DNA of 64,000 nt from Geobacter sp. (GTDB lineage: Bacteria > Desulfobacterota > Desulfuromonadia > Geobacterales > Pseudopelobacteraceae). The stretch spans positions 124,001 to 188,000 of the forward strand of contig PJFB01000002.1 in NCBI GenBank assembly GCA_003574895.1, given 5' to 3'. Both the position numbers and the translations under genes were made by a program. Positions 1 through 9,201 of the stretch are shown here, one piece after another; the first letter of the stretch is position 1; the number at the start of each line of letters is the position of its first letter. The notes beneath the pieces were generated by a model. The model saw only the letters and a program-made list of their open reading frames with translations. It was not told where the DNA came from and ran no database searches.

Positions 1-1788
1 CACATCGGTTCCCTTGAGCACGGCGATATGGTAGGCCAACAGCTGCAACGGCACCGAGAGCAGGAGCGGGTCCAGGTCCTCGTCGATGGAGGGTATTTCG
101 ATGGTATCCTCGGCACGGGCCCTGACCTCTTCGTCGCCCTCGGTACAAAGGGCAATTACCCGCCCGCTGCGGGCAATGACCTCTTCCATGTTGGAGAGGG
201 TCTTTTCATAGGCGCTGTTTCTGGGGACCAGCATGACCACCGGTACATTTTCGTCGATCAGGGCGATCGGTCCGTGCTTCATCTCGCCAGCCGGATAGCC
301 TTCGGCGTGGATATAGGATATCTCTTTGAGCTTTAGGGCTCCTTCCAGGGCAATGGGGAAGTTCTTGCCACGTCCCAGATAGAGGAAGTCGCGGGCGTTC
401 ATGTATTTGCGGGCTATCTTCTCGGTGCTGCCGTTCAGTTTGAGCACCTCTTCCAGCAAGGTCGGCGCATTTTTCAGGGCTGCGATCATCCGTTGCCCCG
501 AATGGGAGTCTATGGTGCAAGCAGCGCGCCCGAGGCGGATGGTGAACAGGTAGAGAGCTGTCAGTTGGGTGACAAATGCCTTTGTAGAAGCCACACCGAT
601 CTCGGGACCAGCATGGGTGTAGATCACGCCGCTGGATTCACGGGCGATGGACGAATCCACCACATTGCAGATTGCCATGTTCATGGCACCGCGAGACTTG
701 GCCTCACGCAGGGCAGCCAGGGTATCGGCGGTTTCGCCTGACTGGGAGATGACCATTACCAGGGTGTGCTCGTCCACCACCGGATCGCGATAGCGGAACT
801 CGGAAGCGATATCGACCTCTACAGGGATGCGGCAGTGTCCTTCGATAAAAAACTTGCCCACCAGCGCGGCATGCCAGGAGGTACCGCAAGCCACGATGAT
901 CATCCGCTTCACGCCTGCCAGTTGCCGATCGCTGAAGGGGAGATCTTCCAGGTAGACGTCCCCTTCCCCTTCCAGCAGTCGGCCGGCGATGGTGTCGCGC
1001 ACGGCCCTGGGCTGTTCGTGGATCTCCTTGAGCATGAAGTGCTTGTAGCCGCCTTTTTCCGCCATGAGCGGCGACCAGTCGATATGGCGTGGTTTCTTGT
1101 CGAGCAAGGTGCCGCTAATGGTGGAAAATACCGCCTTGCCTGCGCGAAAAACCACCATCTCGCCATCCTCCATAAATACCATGTCCCGAGTATGCGCCAG
1201 AATCGCCGGTATATCGGAGGCAACCAGGAATTCGCCCTGCCCCAGACCTACCACCATGGGTGAACCGAGCTTGGCGGCAATCAGGGTGTCCGGCTGTTGG
1301 TCATTGAGAATACAGACTGCGTAGGCACCACGTAGTTCCGCCAAAGCCAGCTGGACCGCCTTGGCAAAGTCGGTTTCACACTTGAGCTTTTCCTCCACCA
1401 GGTGCGAGATTACCTCGGTATCGGTTTCACTCTTGAAAATGTGCCCTTCCTGTACAAGCAGATCCTTGAGCTGCAAATAGTTTTCGATAATCCCATTATG
1501 TACCACCACCACAGAACCGGCCTTATGGGGGTGGGCATTGATCTCCGAGGGTCTGCCATGGGTAGCCCAACGGGTGTGGCCAATGCCGATAGAACCGCTC
1601 AATGGTTGCTCCCGCAACAGGTTTTCAAGGTTTACCAACTTGCCTTGACTGCGCCTGATGGCGGCCTCTCCTGCTGAAAGCGTGGCAATACCGGCCGAGT
1701 CATAACCCCGGTACTCCAGTTTTTTAAGACCTTCAAGTATAACGGGCGTGGCTTCCTGTCCACCTATGTATCCTACAATTCCGCACAT
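1..1788 (-). CDS. glmS: Glutamine--fructose-6-phosphate aminotransferase (isomerizing), 3' end cut by window
   Basis: Makes glucosamine-6-phosphate from fructose-6-phosphate and glutamine, the first step of UDP-GlcNAc synthesis in the cytoplasm. The reading frame starts [10 protein letters not shown], so after removal of Met the catalytic N-terminal Cys of the class II glutaminase domain is in place. Two SIS sugar-isomerase domains follow (first around '[15 protein letters not shown]', with 'SQSGETADT' typical of the sugar-phosphate site). The window ends after 596 codons at 'AVLKGTDV'; the family usually ends about 13 residues later with a conserved lysine-containing tail, so only the extreme C-terminus is missing. 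It lies 33 bases after the response-regulator gene on the same strand. Identity is secure from the N-terminus and the domain order. Confidence 0.97.
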   Translation of the reverse strand, partial: MCGIVGYIGGQEATPVILEGLKKLEYRGYDSAGIATLSAGEAAIRRSQGKLVNLENLLREQPLSGSIGIGHTRWATHGRPSEINAHPHKAGSVVVVHNGIIENYLQLKDLLVQEGHIFKSETDTEVISHLVEEKLKCETDFAKAVQLALAELRGAYAVCILNDQQPDTLIAAKLGSPMVVGLGQGEFLVASDIPAILAHTRDMVFMEDGEMVVFRAGKAVFSTISGTLLDKKPRHIDWSPLMAEKGGYKHFMLKEIHEQPRAVRDTIAGRLLEGEGDVYLEDLPFSDRQLAGVKRMIIVACGTSWHAALVGKFFIEGHCRIPVEVDIASEFRYRDPVVDEHTLVMVISQSGETADTLAALREAKSRGAMNMAICNVVDSSIARESSGVIYTHAGPEIGVASTKAFVTQLTALYLFTIRLGRAACTIDSHSGQRMIAALKNAPTLLEEVLKLNGSTEKIARKYMNARDFLYLGRGKNFPIALEGALKLKEISYIHAEGYPAGEMKHGPIALIDENVPVVMLVPRNSAYEKTLSNMEEVIARSGRVIALCTEGDEEVRARAEDTIEIPSIDEDLDPLLLSVPLQLLAYHIAVLKGTDV

Positions 1789-1821
1789 ATCGTCATCCCT
1801 CCGAAAGAGATTAATTAACCG

Positions 1822-2283
1822 TCAGATCGTATGTAGATCCGGCACCTGCACAACCAACAGAAACAGGCCGAGCCTGGTCAGCATCTCGGAGAATTTCTGG
1901 TAGTCAACCGGCTTGGTAACATAACAGCTGCATCCCAAAGCGTAACAATTGCGTATTTCCCGAGGATCATCGGTAGTAGTCAACATGATTATCGGCATGT
2001 TCTTCAACTCGGGATCCTCCTTGAGCTGCCTGAGCACCTCGACGCCGTCCACCTTGGGCATACGTATGTCCAGAAGCAGCATGTAGGCACGCCCCGGTTC
2101 GCGCCGGGGAGCAGCGCCGACTGGTTGGGCAAAAAAGAAATCCAGCGCTTCCCGTCCGTCGGCAAAGCGGATAATCGGGTTATTTACCCCGGATTCCCTT
2201 AAATTGTCGATTATGAGTTCGGCATGTCCATCGTCATCCTCGGCAATGAGGATTGTTACCTCTTTTTTCAAGCCATTTTCCAT
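1822..2283 (-). CDS. Stand-alone response regulator (receiver domain only)
   Basis: A 153-residue protein made of one CheY-like receiver domain. The acidic pocket (AEDDDG near residue 15), the phosphoacceptor Asp in LLLDIRMP and the Lys of YVTKPVDY are all visible. There is no output domain. The insert 'FFAQPVGAAPRREPGRAY' before the phosphorylation strand is typical of the Rcp1-like regulators that pair with large PAS or phytochrome-type kinases. A GGGAG Shine-Dalgarno lies upstream of the ATG. The preceding gene on the same strand, about 115 bases away, is a membrane histidine kinase and is the obvious partner, though this pairing is inferred only from position. Role: phosphorelay output by protein-protein contact rather than DNA binding. 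Confidence 0.9.
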   Translation of the reverse strand: MENGLKKEVTILIAEDDDGHAELIIDNLRESGVNNPIIRFADGREALDFFFAQPVGAAPRREPGRAYMLLLDIRMPKVDGVEVLRQLKEDPELKNMPIIMLTTTDDPREIRNCYALGCSCYVTKPVDYQKFSEMLTRLGLFLLVVQVPDLHTI

Positions 2284-2397
2284 ATAAGATTTCTCCCGTT
2301 CGAATCATACTGTTATCGGCATCCCGGATCAATCTCAATTTCAGCCAGATTGCCGAGTGTCAATTAAAATATTCAAAAACCATATTGCCACCTCGAA

Positions 2398-5343
2398 CTA
2401 GTCCGGGACATACGGCTTGGGCAAGACCACGTAGAAGCGGCACTCTATGCCGATTTCCGATTCAACCCAGATGGAGCCGCCCAATCGGTCAACAATGCGG
2501 CGTGCCAAGGTAAGCCCCAGCCCTTCCCCCTGGGTCTCATAGGGATTCAGCCGCTGAAACACCTCCCATATCTTGTCCTGCTGATCGCGTGGTATGCCAA
2601 TGCCGTTGTCCTCGACACAATATCGAATGCCCTCGGGAAATTCCTCGCTGGAGACCTTGACGAACAGTGGCCGTTCCGGAGAACGGTATTTGACGGCATT
2701 GTCCAGCAAGTTGCTGAATATCTGGGTCACCTGCTCCCCATCGGCCAGGCAAGGGCCCAATCGCCCCACTTCGACCCGTGCACCAGCTGTTTCGATCTGA
2801 TAGGTCATAGAAGCGACAATTTTTGCCAAAATCGCGTTCATGTCGATGGTGTCAAAACATATTGCCGCCCTGCCCAACCGGGATAACCGCAATAGGCCGC
2901 TCAGCAAGCCATCCATCTTTTCGACGCTTCCGGTGATATATTTGAGTGCCTTGGGTATGTTCTCGCTGGCAATCGATTCTACCATGGCACGTGTGGCCTC
3001 ATCCATTTCGAGATCAGCCATGATTTTGATGAGATCACTGCAGCTCTTGCCCAATTTGCGACTGAATCCCTGGACATTTACCAACGGGGAGCGCAGGTCA
3101 TGGGAGGCAACATAGACAATTCCTTCCAGCTCCTTGTTTTTCTGTTTCAGCTCCACCATTAGGTGGTCCCGCTCGGTCTCGGCTTTCTTGCGTTCCGAGA
3201 TATCGACTATGGTTCCCACCAACCCCGCGGTTTGGCCTTGTATGTCCTGATAAGTAGCCTTGTAGAAGATTACGGCATGGGGCTGTCCATCGGCAAAATG
3301 CATCTGGCTTTCACATACCTGTACGCCGGGCCGCTTAAATAGTTCCTGGTCGGATTTATCATACTCCCAGGCCATCGTGGGAGGAAACAGGTCATTGACT
3401 GATTTCCCGACGATTTCCAATCGTGAAATCCCCAAACATTCCTCAAAGGCACGGTTACATCCTTGGTAACGTCCTGCCAGATCCTTGTAGTAGACCGGGT
3501 TGGGCATGGTATTGATCAACGTCTGTAGAAATTGTACGTGGCTGACCAATTCATCGGTCAGATAATCGCGCTGACGCTCAGTCAACTTGCGCTCGGCAAT
3601 CTCCCTCTGCAATTCCTCATTGGCCAGGGTAATTTCCTTAGTTCGCTCCTCGACACGCAACTCGAGATTTTCGTTAACCTGGGTGATTTCCTGAAACTTC
3701 TGCCTTAAGGCAGCTGACATGACCCTGAAGTTGTCAATCAGCTGGTCGATCTCTGTTACCCTGCTTTTAGGCCAAGCCTTGACATTTTCATGCAGCAACC
3801 TGTCGGGAAGATCCGTAGTGACCTGTGACAATCTTCGCAACGGAGCGGTAAGGCGCCGCGTGATGGATAACGAAGTCACAAGGGCAAGCATATTCAGACT
3901 CAGCACCGTCAACAGCGACTTGATGTGCTCTTTGAACAAGAGACGCTGATACGGCCCGAATGGCGTTTCCACCGAGATGCTCCAAGACGTTTCATTTGCC
4001 AAGGGAGACGTGAGGATATAGCTAGATTTTTGAGCACGTTGCCAGAGTGGCATGAGAGCGGTCTGATTAGGCATGCAGCGGTAGATACTGCCGGAGGTGA
4101 CCCTGGTCATGGTTCCTTTGGCACAGCTGGCAAATGTATCCAATGGCGCAAGTGCATTATTGGTACTGGCAATGACTTTGCCGGTGCCATCAACTAATGT
4201 TAGCAGGTGCTGTGGGTTGATACGGGCCTTCAACAGGATATCCCTGAAAACATCGGTTTTGACACTGGCTGCGGCATACCCCTGCAAAGAACCATTTGAT
4301 AAGATAGGCATTGCGATTACCACGCCTGGGATTGCAGGGGCGCCCCGCGTCACTAACATATTGCTGATCACTGGAGAATGTGTCTCTTTGAGCACCTTGA
4401 AATATTCGCGATCACTGTAATCCATCCTGATGATTGAACGCCCATGCTTGTCTCGGGACGGGAAACGGGCTATAGAATTCCCGTTCACATCACCCACGTA
4501 GATTGCCTGAAAATCTGCATATGATTTCTGCAACAGCTCGACTGCCATTTGCAAGTGGTTGAATTGCTCTCCCGAGGCCTTGACTTCAAGTTGTTCAGAT
4601 AGGTGCATCAATTCGCTCAGGACCGCCTGCTGTTTTTGCAGCTTTAATTTCGTCTCATAGAGCGCAATACGCGAACTGTCATCTATAGAACCCAGCATTT
4701 CGTCTAAATGGCGTTGTTCGGCATCCTTGCCGTTCAGGATCATTACTATGACAGAGGGGAATACTACGATGGCCATCAGCAGGTTGAAGATCAACAGGTG
4801 AATTGGTATGGAACGCTGGGTTTCTTGCTCGCCAGCCGTGGAAAGCCGTGGGAGATAGGTCAGCAATAGGCTGGCAATCAGGGCATTGGTGATGCCGATC
4901 ACCCAGTACATCAACATGGCTGCAATAGTGCCAAGAATCGACACGTGCATGACATATTGAAAAAATATCCATATGAGCGGCGCACCCAACAATGGCCAAT
5001 AGAGCGCGTCGCAGAGAAAAATGTTTCGCAATCTGGATTTTGACAGCAGCCAACCGACAAACAGCGGCTCGCAACAGAGCCAAACCATGGCATATGGGTG
5101 GCCAAACAGGACAATGGTCCATGATGATGCCACCAACCCTGCCACAAAGCCCCACCTGACCCCAAAGATATGGACTGCCAGCAACACGGGGATGCTGCCA
5201 AAAAGAAAATTGAATCCCGTGAACAGGCCTGGAGCGAAATAATTACCGACAAAACCAGCAGCAACCAGAATAGCCAGAAGCAAGACCGATTTTACAGTGT
5301 ATGCCGGACGCCGCCAATGTTCAACCAACCTTACCTCCCCCAT
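2398..5343 (-). CDS. Membrane sensor histidine kinase (MASE-like, Cache, HAMP, PAS, HisKA, HATPase)
   Basis: Large sensor kinase of about 981 residues. The first ~190 residues hold six or so hydrophobic segments (integral membrane sensor of MASE type), followed by an extracytoplasmic Cache-like region (~200-470, with 'FPSRDKHGRSIIRMDYSDREYF' characteristic of dCache, quoted here only in part as FPSRDKHG), another membrane segment, HAMP (SITRRLTAPLRRLSQV), coiled coil, a PAS domain (MPNPVYYKDLAGRYQGCN) with PAC, then HisKA with the phospho-His in VASHDLRSPL near residue 748 and HATPase_c with N box (LLDNAVKY), G1 (DNGIGIP) and G2 (GEGLGLTLA). ATG at 5343 is used; a TTG at 5391 with AGG upstream would add 16 residues. 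Ligand unknown. The downstream receiver protein is its likely partner. Confidence 0.92.
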   Translation of the reverse strand: MGEVRLVEHWRRPAYTVKSVLLLAILVAAGFVGNYFAPGLFTGFNFLFGSIPVLLAVHIFGVRWGFVAGLVASSWTIVLFGHPYAMVWLCCEPLFVGWLLSKSRLRNIFLCDALYWPLLGAPLIWIFFQYVMHVSILGTIAAMLMYWVIGITNALIASLLLTYLPRLSTAGEQETQRSIPIHLLIFNLLMAIVVFPSVIVMILNGKDAEQRHLDEMLGSIDDSSRIALYETKLKLQKQQAVLSELMHLSEQLEVKASGEQFNHLQMAVELLQKSYADFQAIYVGDVNGNSIARFPSRDKHGRSIIRMDYSDREYFKVLKETHSPVISNMLVTRGAPAIPGVVIAMPILSNGSLQGYAAASVKTDVFRDILLKARINPQHLLTLVDGTGKVIASTNNALAPLDTFASCAKGTMTRVTSGSIYRCMPNQTALMPLWQRAQKSSYILTSPLANETSWSISVETPFGPYQRLLFKEHIKSLLTVLSLNMLALVTSLSITRRLTAPLRRLSQVTTDLPDRLLHENVKAWPKSRVTEIDQLIDNFRVMSAALRQKFQEITQVNENLELRVEERTKEITLANEELQREIAERKLTERQRDYLTDELVSHVQFLQTLINTMPNPVYYKDLAGRYQGCNRAFEECLGISRLEIVGKSVNDLFPPTMAWEYDKSDQELFKRPGVQVCESQMHFADGQPHAVIFYKATYQDIQGQTAGLVGTIVDISERKKAETERDHLMVELKQKNKELEGIVYVASHDLRSPLVNVQGFSRKLGKSCSDLIKIMADLEMDEATRAMVESIASENIPKALKYITGSVEKMDGLLSGLLRLSRLGRAAICFDTIDMNAILAKIVASMTYQIETAGARVEVGRLGPCLADGEQVTQIFSNLLDNAVKYRSPERPLFVKVSSEEFPEGIRYCVEDNGIGIPRDQQDKIWEVFQRLNPYETQGEGLGLTLARRIVDRLGGSIWVESEIGIECRFYVVLPKPYVPD

Positions 5344-5738
5344 TAACACCCGCACTTCGACCACATTATCCTTGAGAAGCGCACCACCCAAACATACCTG
5401 ATCAATCTGTCAATTATTCATACCGGCACACTATCAGTAACAGCATTCTATTCAAAGCAGTACTCTTGTATGTCATAATCAGACCACAATATGAGTTTTT
5501 TCCTATATATCATATTTTTAACGCACTGTGTAGTAATGCATATACTTGTCAGCAGCAAAAATGAAACTTTTGCGTCTTGTGCGCAAAATGATTTACGGTT
5601 ATCATCCGCCTGACAGAATGCGTAACATAATATTCCTTGATGTCGGAAACTACTTTTCCGGTATCTTTGCGAACTATCATCACAATTGTATTGAACTTCT
5701 TGCAACGGTTAACAAAAATACTGTGGAGGATTCACCTC
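5344..5738. other. AT-rich divergent intergenic region
   Basis: About 395 bases between the start of the sensor kinase (minus) and the start of the MoxR-like ATPase (plus). It must contain both promoters, but no convincing -35/-10 pair was found. Open frames here on both strands lack Shine-Dalgarno sequences and recognisable protein features, so no gene is called. Confidence 0.5.
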
Positions 5739-6803
5739 GTGAACATAGAGCAGATGAAACTGGTCCTGGGCGAAATTCTGTCTAAGACCGACCTTACACC
5801 TTGCGTGGTAGGGCACCGCGGTGTCGGCAAGACAGCTGGCATTATACAGGTTTGTCGCGATGAAAACTGGAATTATGTTTCACTGCGCCTGGGGCAGATG
5901 GAAGTTGGCGATTTGGTCGGGATTCCATTCCGCAACGAAGATGTTATGCACTGGTCACGACCTTCTTGGTGGCCTTCCGACAATATGCCGCCTACCGTCA
6001 TTCATTGCGATGAACTTAATCGCGCCCAACAGGAAGACACATTGCAGGCCATCTTTCAGTTTGTTGAACCGCCAACCGAGGGGCAGCCGCGGGCACTACA
6101 TACTCACACCCTTTCTTCCCGCCACAGGGTTGTCGTGACCATCAACCCGCCAGATGGCACTTATCAAGTGGCAACCCTTGATCGTGCTCTTATAGACCGA
6201 ATGGTGATGCTCTTTGTGGAAAGCGACCATGAATGCTGGGCACGCTATGCGTCTGCAAGGAACCTGGATATTGGCGTAAGACAATTTCTAGCGTCCAATA
6301 ACAGTCTGCTGGCTAAACAGTCTGCAGCCATGGACCTGCAAGTTGAACCAACTGAACGCGCCTGGGAGATGATCAGTATTTTGCGAAAAAGCTGCCATTT
6401 TCCTGGCAACCTTGAAATGGAGGTTTACTCCGGTATTGTTGGTCAGGAGGCGGCAATCATGTTTATGCGCTGGCTTGCCGATAACCGTCATCGGCCGCTA
6501 ACTGCCGCAGAGATACTAAATAGCTGGGATAACATTTCATGGCAAGCAAAACATCAGCGTGACGATGTCCAGGCCGCTACTATTAACGACCTAGTCACTA
6601 CCTTACACGCGTCGCCGACGCTTACGGCCGAACAGGAGCAGAGCCTGATAGCCTATATTGCTGTCCTGCCGCGCGATCTCTGTTTCGGCTTTGTAAAATC
6701 GCTTCTGAAGATTCCTTCCATTGCCCTGGCAATCAGCCAGGACAAATACGACTGTGTTGTCTATGAGGCCATACAGACCATTGCCGATCAGGCTCTGCAT
6801 TGA
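5739..6803 (+). CDS. MoxR-like AAA+ ATPase
   Basis: A 354-residue single-domain AAA+ ATPase. Walker A is GHRGVGKT (residues 25-32), Walker B is VIHCDELNRA (Asp91, Glu92), and the sensor-1 strand is VVVTINPPDGTY, the layout of MoxR/AAA_5 ATPases that remodel or load metals into partner proteins, usually with a von Willebrand-A protein. GTG at 5739 is chosen because GGAGGA at 5725-5730 sits eight bases before it; the frame is open further upstream to 5637 but that part reads as unrelated hydrophobic sequence. No VWA gene follows: the next genes are a small exported protein and a DUF2288 protein, so the substrate is unknown. Local base composition is more AT-rich than the kinase gene before it. 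Confidence 0.85.
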   Translation: MNIEQMKLVLGEILSKTDLTPCVVGHRGVGKTAGIIQVCRDENWNYVSLRLGQMEVGDLVGIPFRNEDVMHWSRPSWWPSDNMPPTVIHCDELNRAQQEDTLQAIFQFVEPPTEGQPRALHTHTLSSRHRVVVTINPPDGTYQVATLDRALIDRMVMLFVESDHECWARYASARNLDIGVRQFLASNNSLLAKQSAAMDLQVEPTERAWEMISILRKSCHFPGNLEMEVYSGIVGQEAAIMFMRWLADNRHRPLTAAEILNSWDNISWQAKHQRDDVQAATINDLVTTLHASPTLTAEQEQSLIAYIAVLPRDLCFGFVKSLLKIPSIALAISQDKYDCVVYEAIQTIADQALH

Positions 6804-6886
6804 TGAAAGAATGTTTTTCAAAGCTTTTTTTATTTTTATCTAGGCCAAGGTTCTTGTTAACCAATCATTCACTCAGGGGGTATTTT

Positions 6887-7264
6887 ATGAAACACAAGCT
6901 ACGTTTATTAGTTTCAGCAGCTATATTGTTTGTAACGTCCACAAGTCATGCCGCGCAAGACGATTTAATGGATAAAATTAATCGTCTAGAACAACAAATC
7001 CAAGAGTTAAAGGCAATCAAGGCACAACAGGACATTTCGGCAGAGAAAGAAACACAGTGTTTAAAAGCCGTTGACCGAAAATCTTTTTGTAAGTGTGTTT
7101 CCGACAACCTGCCGCCCAGTGTAAATTTTGAAACATACATACATATTTTAGTTACCCCTAAGGATAAACTTGGTTACGATAGTATGTCCGCCGAGCAGAA
7201 ATCTGCCATTGACACAGTGTTGGCTGTCAGAGAGAAATGTGTTGAGAAAGGTTTTTTCAAATGA
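6887..7264 (+). CDS. Small exported protein, unknown function
   Basis: A 125-residue protein with a clear Sec signal peptide (MKHKLRLLVSAAILFVTSTS then HA, probable cleavage SHA-AQ near residue 23). The mature part starts with a short amphipathic coiled coil (LMDKINRLEQQIQELKAIKA) and contains four cysteines spaced C-x8-FCKC, with one more near the end, suggesting disulphides or a metal site. ATG at 6887 is preceded by CAGGGGG; the frame is open upstream but that stretch is not coding-like. It ends in a 4-base ATGA overlap with the DUF2288 gene, so the two are translationally coupled. No family was recognised. Confidence 0.75.
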   Translation: MKHKLRLLVSAAILFVTSTSHAAQDDLMDKINRLEQQIQELKAIKAQQDISAEKETQCLKAVDRKSFCKCVSDNLPPSVNFETYIHILVTPKDKLGYDSMSAEQKSAIDTVLAVREKCVEKGFFK

Positions 7265-7563
7265 GCACAAAAAAAGAGGATTTGATGCTTTCGATAGACG
7301 AAGCAGAATGGGGATGGCTAAAATCCCATCTAGTACGTGGAGGTCTCATTCTGGTTGAGGATGACCTTGATCTGGCTGATGCAGCTATGAAAGTATCTGG
7401 TGACGATGCCGATGCCATAGAGCAATGGATCCTATCGGGCAGGATCAGTAAACCTTCTGAAGCTCAGATTCATAAATGGGATGAAGACCAGCACAAGAAA
7501 TTTTCCATGCTGATAGTTTCTCCTTTCGTGCTCATACAGGAGAAAACCCCTATTTTTCATTGA
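7261..7563 (+). CDS. DUF2288 family protein
   Basis: A 100-residue soluble protein. The pattern W-WLK-H---G-LILVE-DLDLADA, then DDADAIEQWI, then FSMLIVSPFVLIQ near the C-terminus matches the DUF2288 family, found in proteobacteria and cyanobacteria and without an assigned function. The start overlaps the stop of the exported-protein gene (ATGA). Nothing in the sequence indicates a membrane segment or catalytic motif. Family assignment is from memory of the motif, function unknown. Confidence 0.75.
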   Translation: MSTKKEDLMLSIDEAEWGWLKSHLVRGGLILVEDDLDLADAAMKVSGDDADAIEQWILSGRISKPSEAQIHKWDEDQHKKFSMLIVSPFVLIQEKTPIFH

Positions 7564-7659
7564 CTCTACTTTACAGCGCATGCATCAACCTAAGTAACAA
7601 ATAATATTAATAAGCTGCCAGCTATTTTCACATCAAACAAACATCCAAAATTCCCAAAA

Positions 7660-7689
7660 AAAAGGCGACCTGTTAAAAGGTCGCCTTTT
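7660..7689 (-). terminator. Intrinsic terminator of the nuo operon
   Basis: Stem AAAAGGCGACC / GGTCGCCTTTT with an 8-base loop. Read on the minus strand the stem runs into a stretch of eight U residues, a strong factor-independent terminator just after nuoN. Read on the plus strand the U-tract is short, so termination of the DUF2288 transcript is probably weaker. Confidence 0.88.
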
Positions 7690-7710
7690 ACATCTCATAA
7701 ATTAATATAG

Positions 7711-9168
7711 CTATATTAGCTTTATTGCCTCTTGAGCGTACTGAAGTACGATCGAAGGGACAACTCCCAGCACCAAGGTACCGGTTACTGAAATAAGAAG
7801 TGATAACGCAATCGGGGCAGAAACCTGCAGCCAGTCGAATTCTTCTGTTGGCTCCTTCATATACATATAAACCATCACGCGAAGGTAATAATATACCGAT
7901 GCAGCACTATTCAAGACACCAATGACTGCCAGCCAGATATAACCCTTCTGAATTGCACCAGAAAAGAGATAGAACTTACCGATAAAACCGGCGGTTGGCG
8001 GCATACCAGCCAAAGAGAAAAGGAATATGGACATTGCTACGGCAAGAGCCGGATGCTTAAAGCCGAAACCCGCAAAATCCATTACATTACCATTGGGTTC
8101 ACCCTTTTTACCAACAAGGACGATTATTGCAAATGCCCCGATATTCATGAACGTATAGGAAAGCATATAGAACATTATACCCGCTGTACCTGTTGGGTTA
8201 CCTGCTGTAAAACCAACAAGGCAATAACCGGCATGAGCAATGGAGGAATATGCCAACATGCGTTTAATATTATCTTGACGAAGGGCAGTAATATTGCCAA
8301 CAGTCATTGTAAGCACAGCCAGAACCCAGAACAATTGACTCCAATCTGCCTGCATGGTTGAAAAAGACACAAGGAGTATTCTAAGCGCCGCAGCAAAACC
8401 AGCTGCCTTGGGACCGGCAGACATGAAAGCGGTCATCGGTGTCGGGGCACCTTCGTAAACATCAGGTGTCCACATGTGAAAAGGTGCAGCAGCAACTTTG
8501 AAAGCAAAACCGGTAATCATCAGAAGCATGCCAGCCAAAAGCATCACATTTGACGAAGGCAAACTTTGTTGCGCGGCAAAGGTGGCTATATCGGCAATCC
8601 GAGTCGATCCAGTAGCACCATAGGTAAGTGCCATGCCATAAAGAAGGAAACCGGTAGAAAAAGCGCCCAAAAGGAAATATTTGAGACCTGCTTCATTAGA
8701 CTTGCGGTTTTCTCTATTAAACCCAGCCAGAACATATAGTGATACAGACATGACCTCCAAGCCGAGGAATATAGTCATTAAATCTGTTCCTGCAGCCATC
8801 AACATCATCCCCACAACCGTGAAAAGTATCAGGGGGTAAAGCTCGCCATGGTTGCATTCTTCGCGCACCATGTACTGGTCAGATATTAATATCGCCAGAC
8901 CAGCGGCAAGCAAGAAAATCATCTTGAAAAAAGAGGCAAAATTGTCTTGAACAACAGCACCGTTAAAGCTCTCTACATGCATGCCCCAGCCAGTTCCAAC
9001 CAATACCGCCGCTGCAATCACGCCGATAAAACTGATATACCCAATGTAGGACTTCTGACCGCTAGGTACAAAGACGTTAATAAGTAGTAACGCCATGGCT
9101 AGCACGGAAAGAAAAATTTCAGGCATAATCGGGGTCATGTTGACGGCTGGAATAGTAATCATGTCCAT
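7711..9168 (-). CDS. nuoN: NADH-quinone oxidoreductase subunit N
   Basis: Antiporter-like membrane subunit of complex I, 485 residues with about 14 hydrophobic segments. The proton-channel motifs of the NuoL/M/N family are present: a Glu in an early helix (LGLEVMSVSLYVL) and the Lys-bearing helices around FAFKVAAAPFHMWTPDVYEGAP and RQDNIKRMLAYSSIAH (each quoted in part). Last gene of the operon, 33 bases after nuoM, with GGAGG in the leader. Translocates protons across the inner membrane coupled to quinone reduction. Confidence 0.96.
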   Translation of the reverse strand: MDMITIPAVNMTPIMPEIFLSVLAMALLLINVFVPSGQKSYIGYISFIGVIAAAVLVGTGWGMHVESFNGAVVQDNFASFFKMIFLLAAGLAILISDQYMVREECNHGELYPLILFTVVGMMLMAAGTDLMTIFLGLEVMSVSLYVLAGFNRENRKSNEAGLKYFLLGAFSTGFLLYGMALTYGATGSTRIADIATFAAQQSLPSSNVMLLAGMLLMITGFAFKVAAAPFHMWTPDVYEGAPTPMTAFMSAGPKAAGFAAALRILLVSFSTMQADWSQLFWVLAVLTMTVGNITALRQDNIKRMLAYSSIAHAGYCLVGFTAGNPTGTAGIMFYMLSYTFMNIGAFAIIVLVGKKGEPNGNVMDFAGFGFKHPALAVAMSIFLFSLAGMPPTAGFIGKFYLFSGAIQKGYIWLAVIGVLNSAASVYYYLRVMVYMYMKEPTEEFDWLQVSAPIALSLLISVTGTLVLGVVPSIVLQYAQEAIKLI

Positions 9169-9201
9169 CTAATATATCCTCCGGTCGGATTGACTCGTGT
9201 T

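Noticed and set aside
5448-5705. 85-codon open frame between the kinase and the MoxR-like gene
   Set aside because: No ribosome site, no similarity or membrane pattern, and it lies in an AT-rich promoter region.
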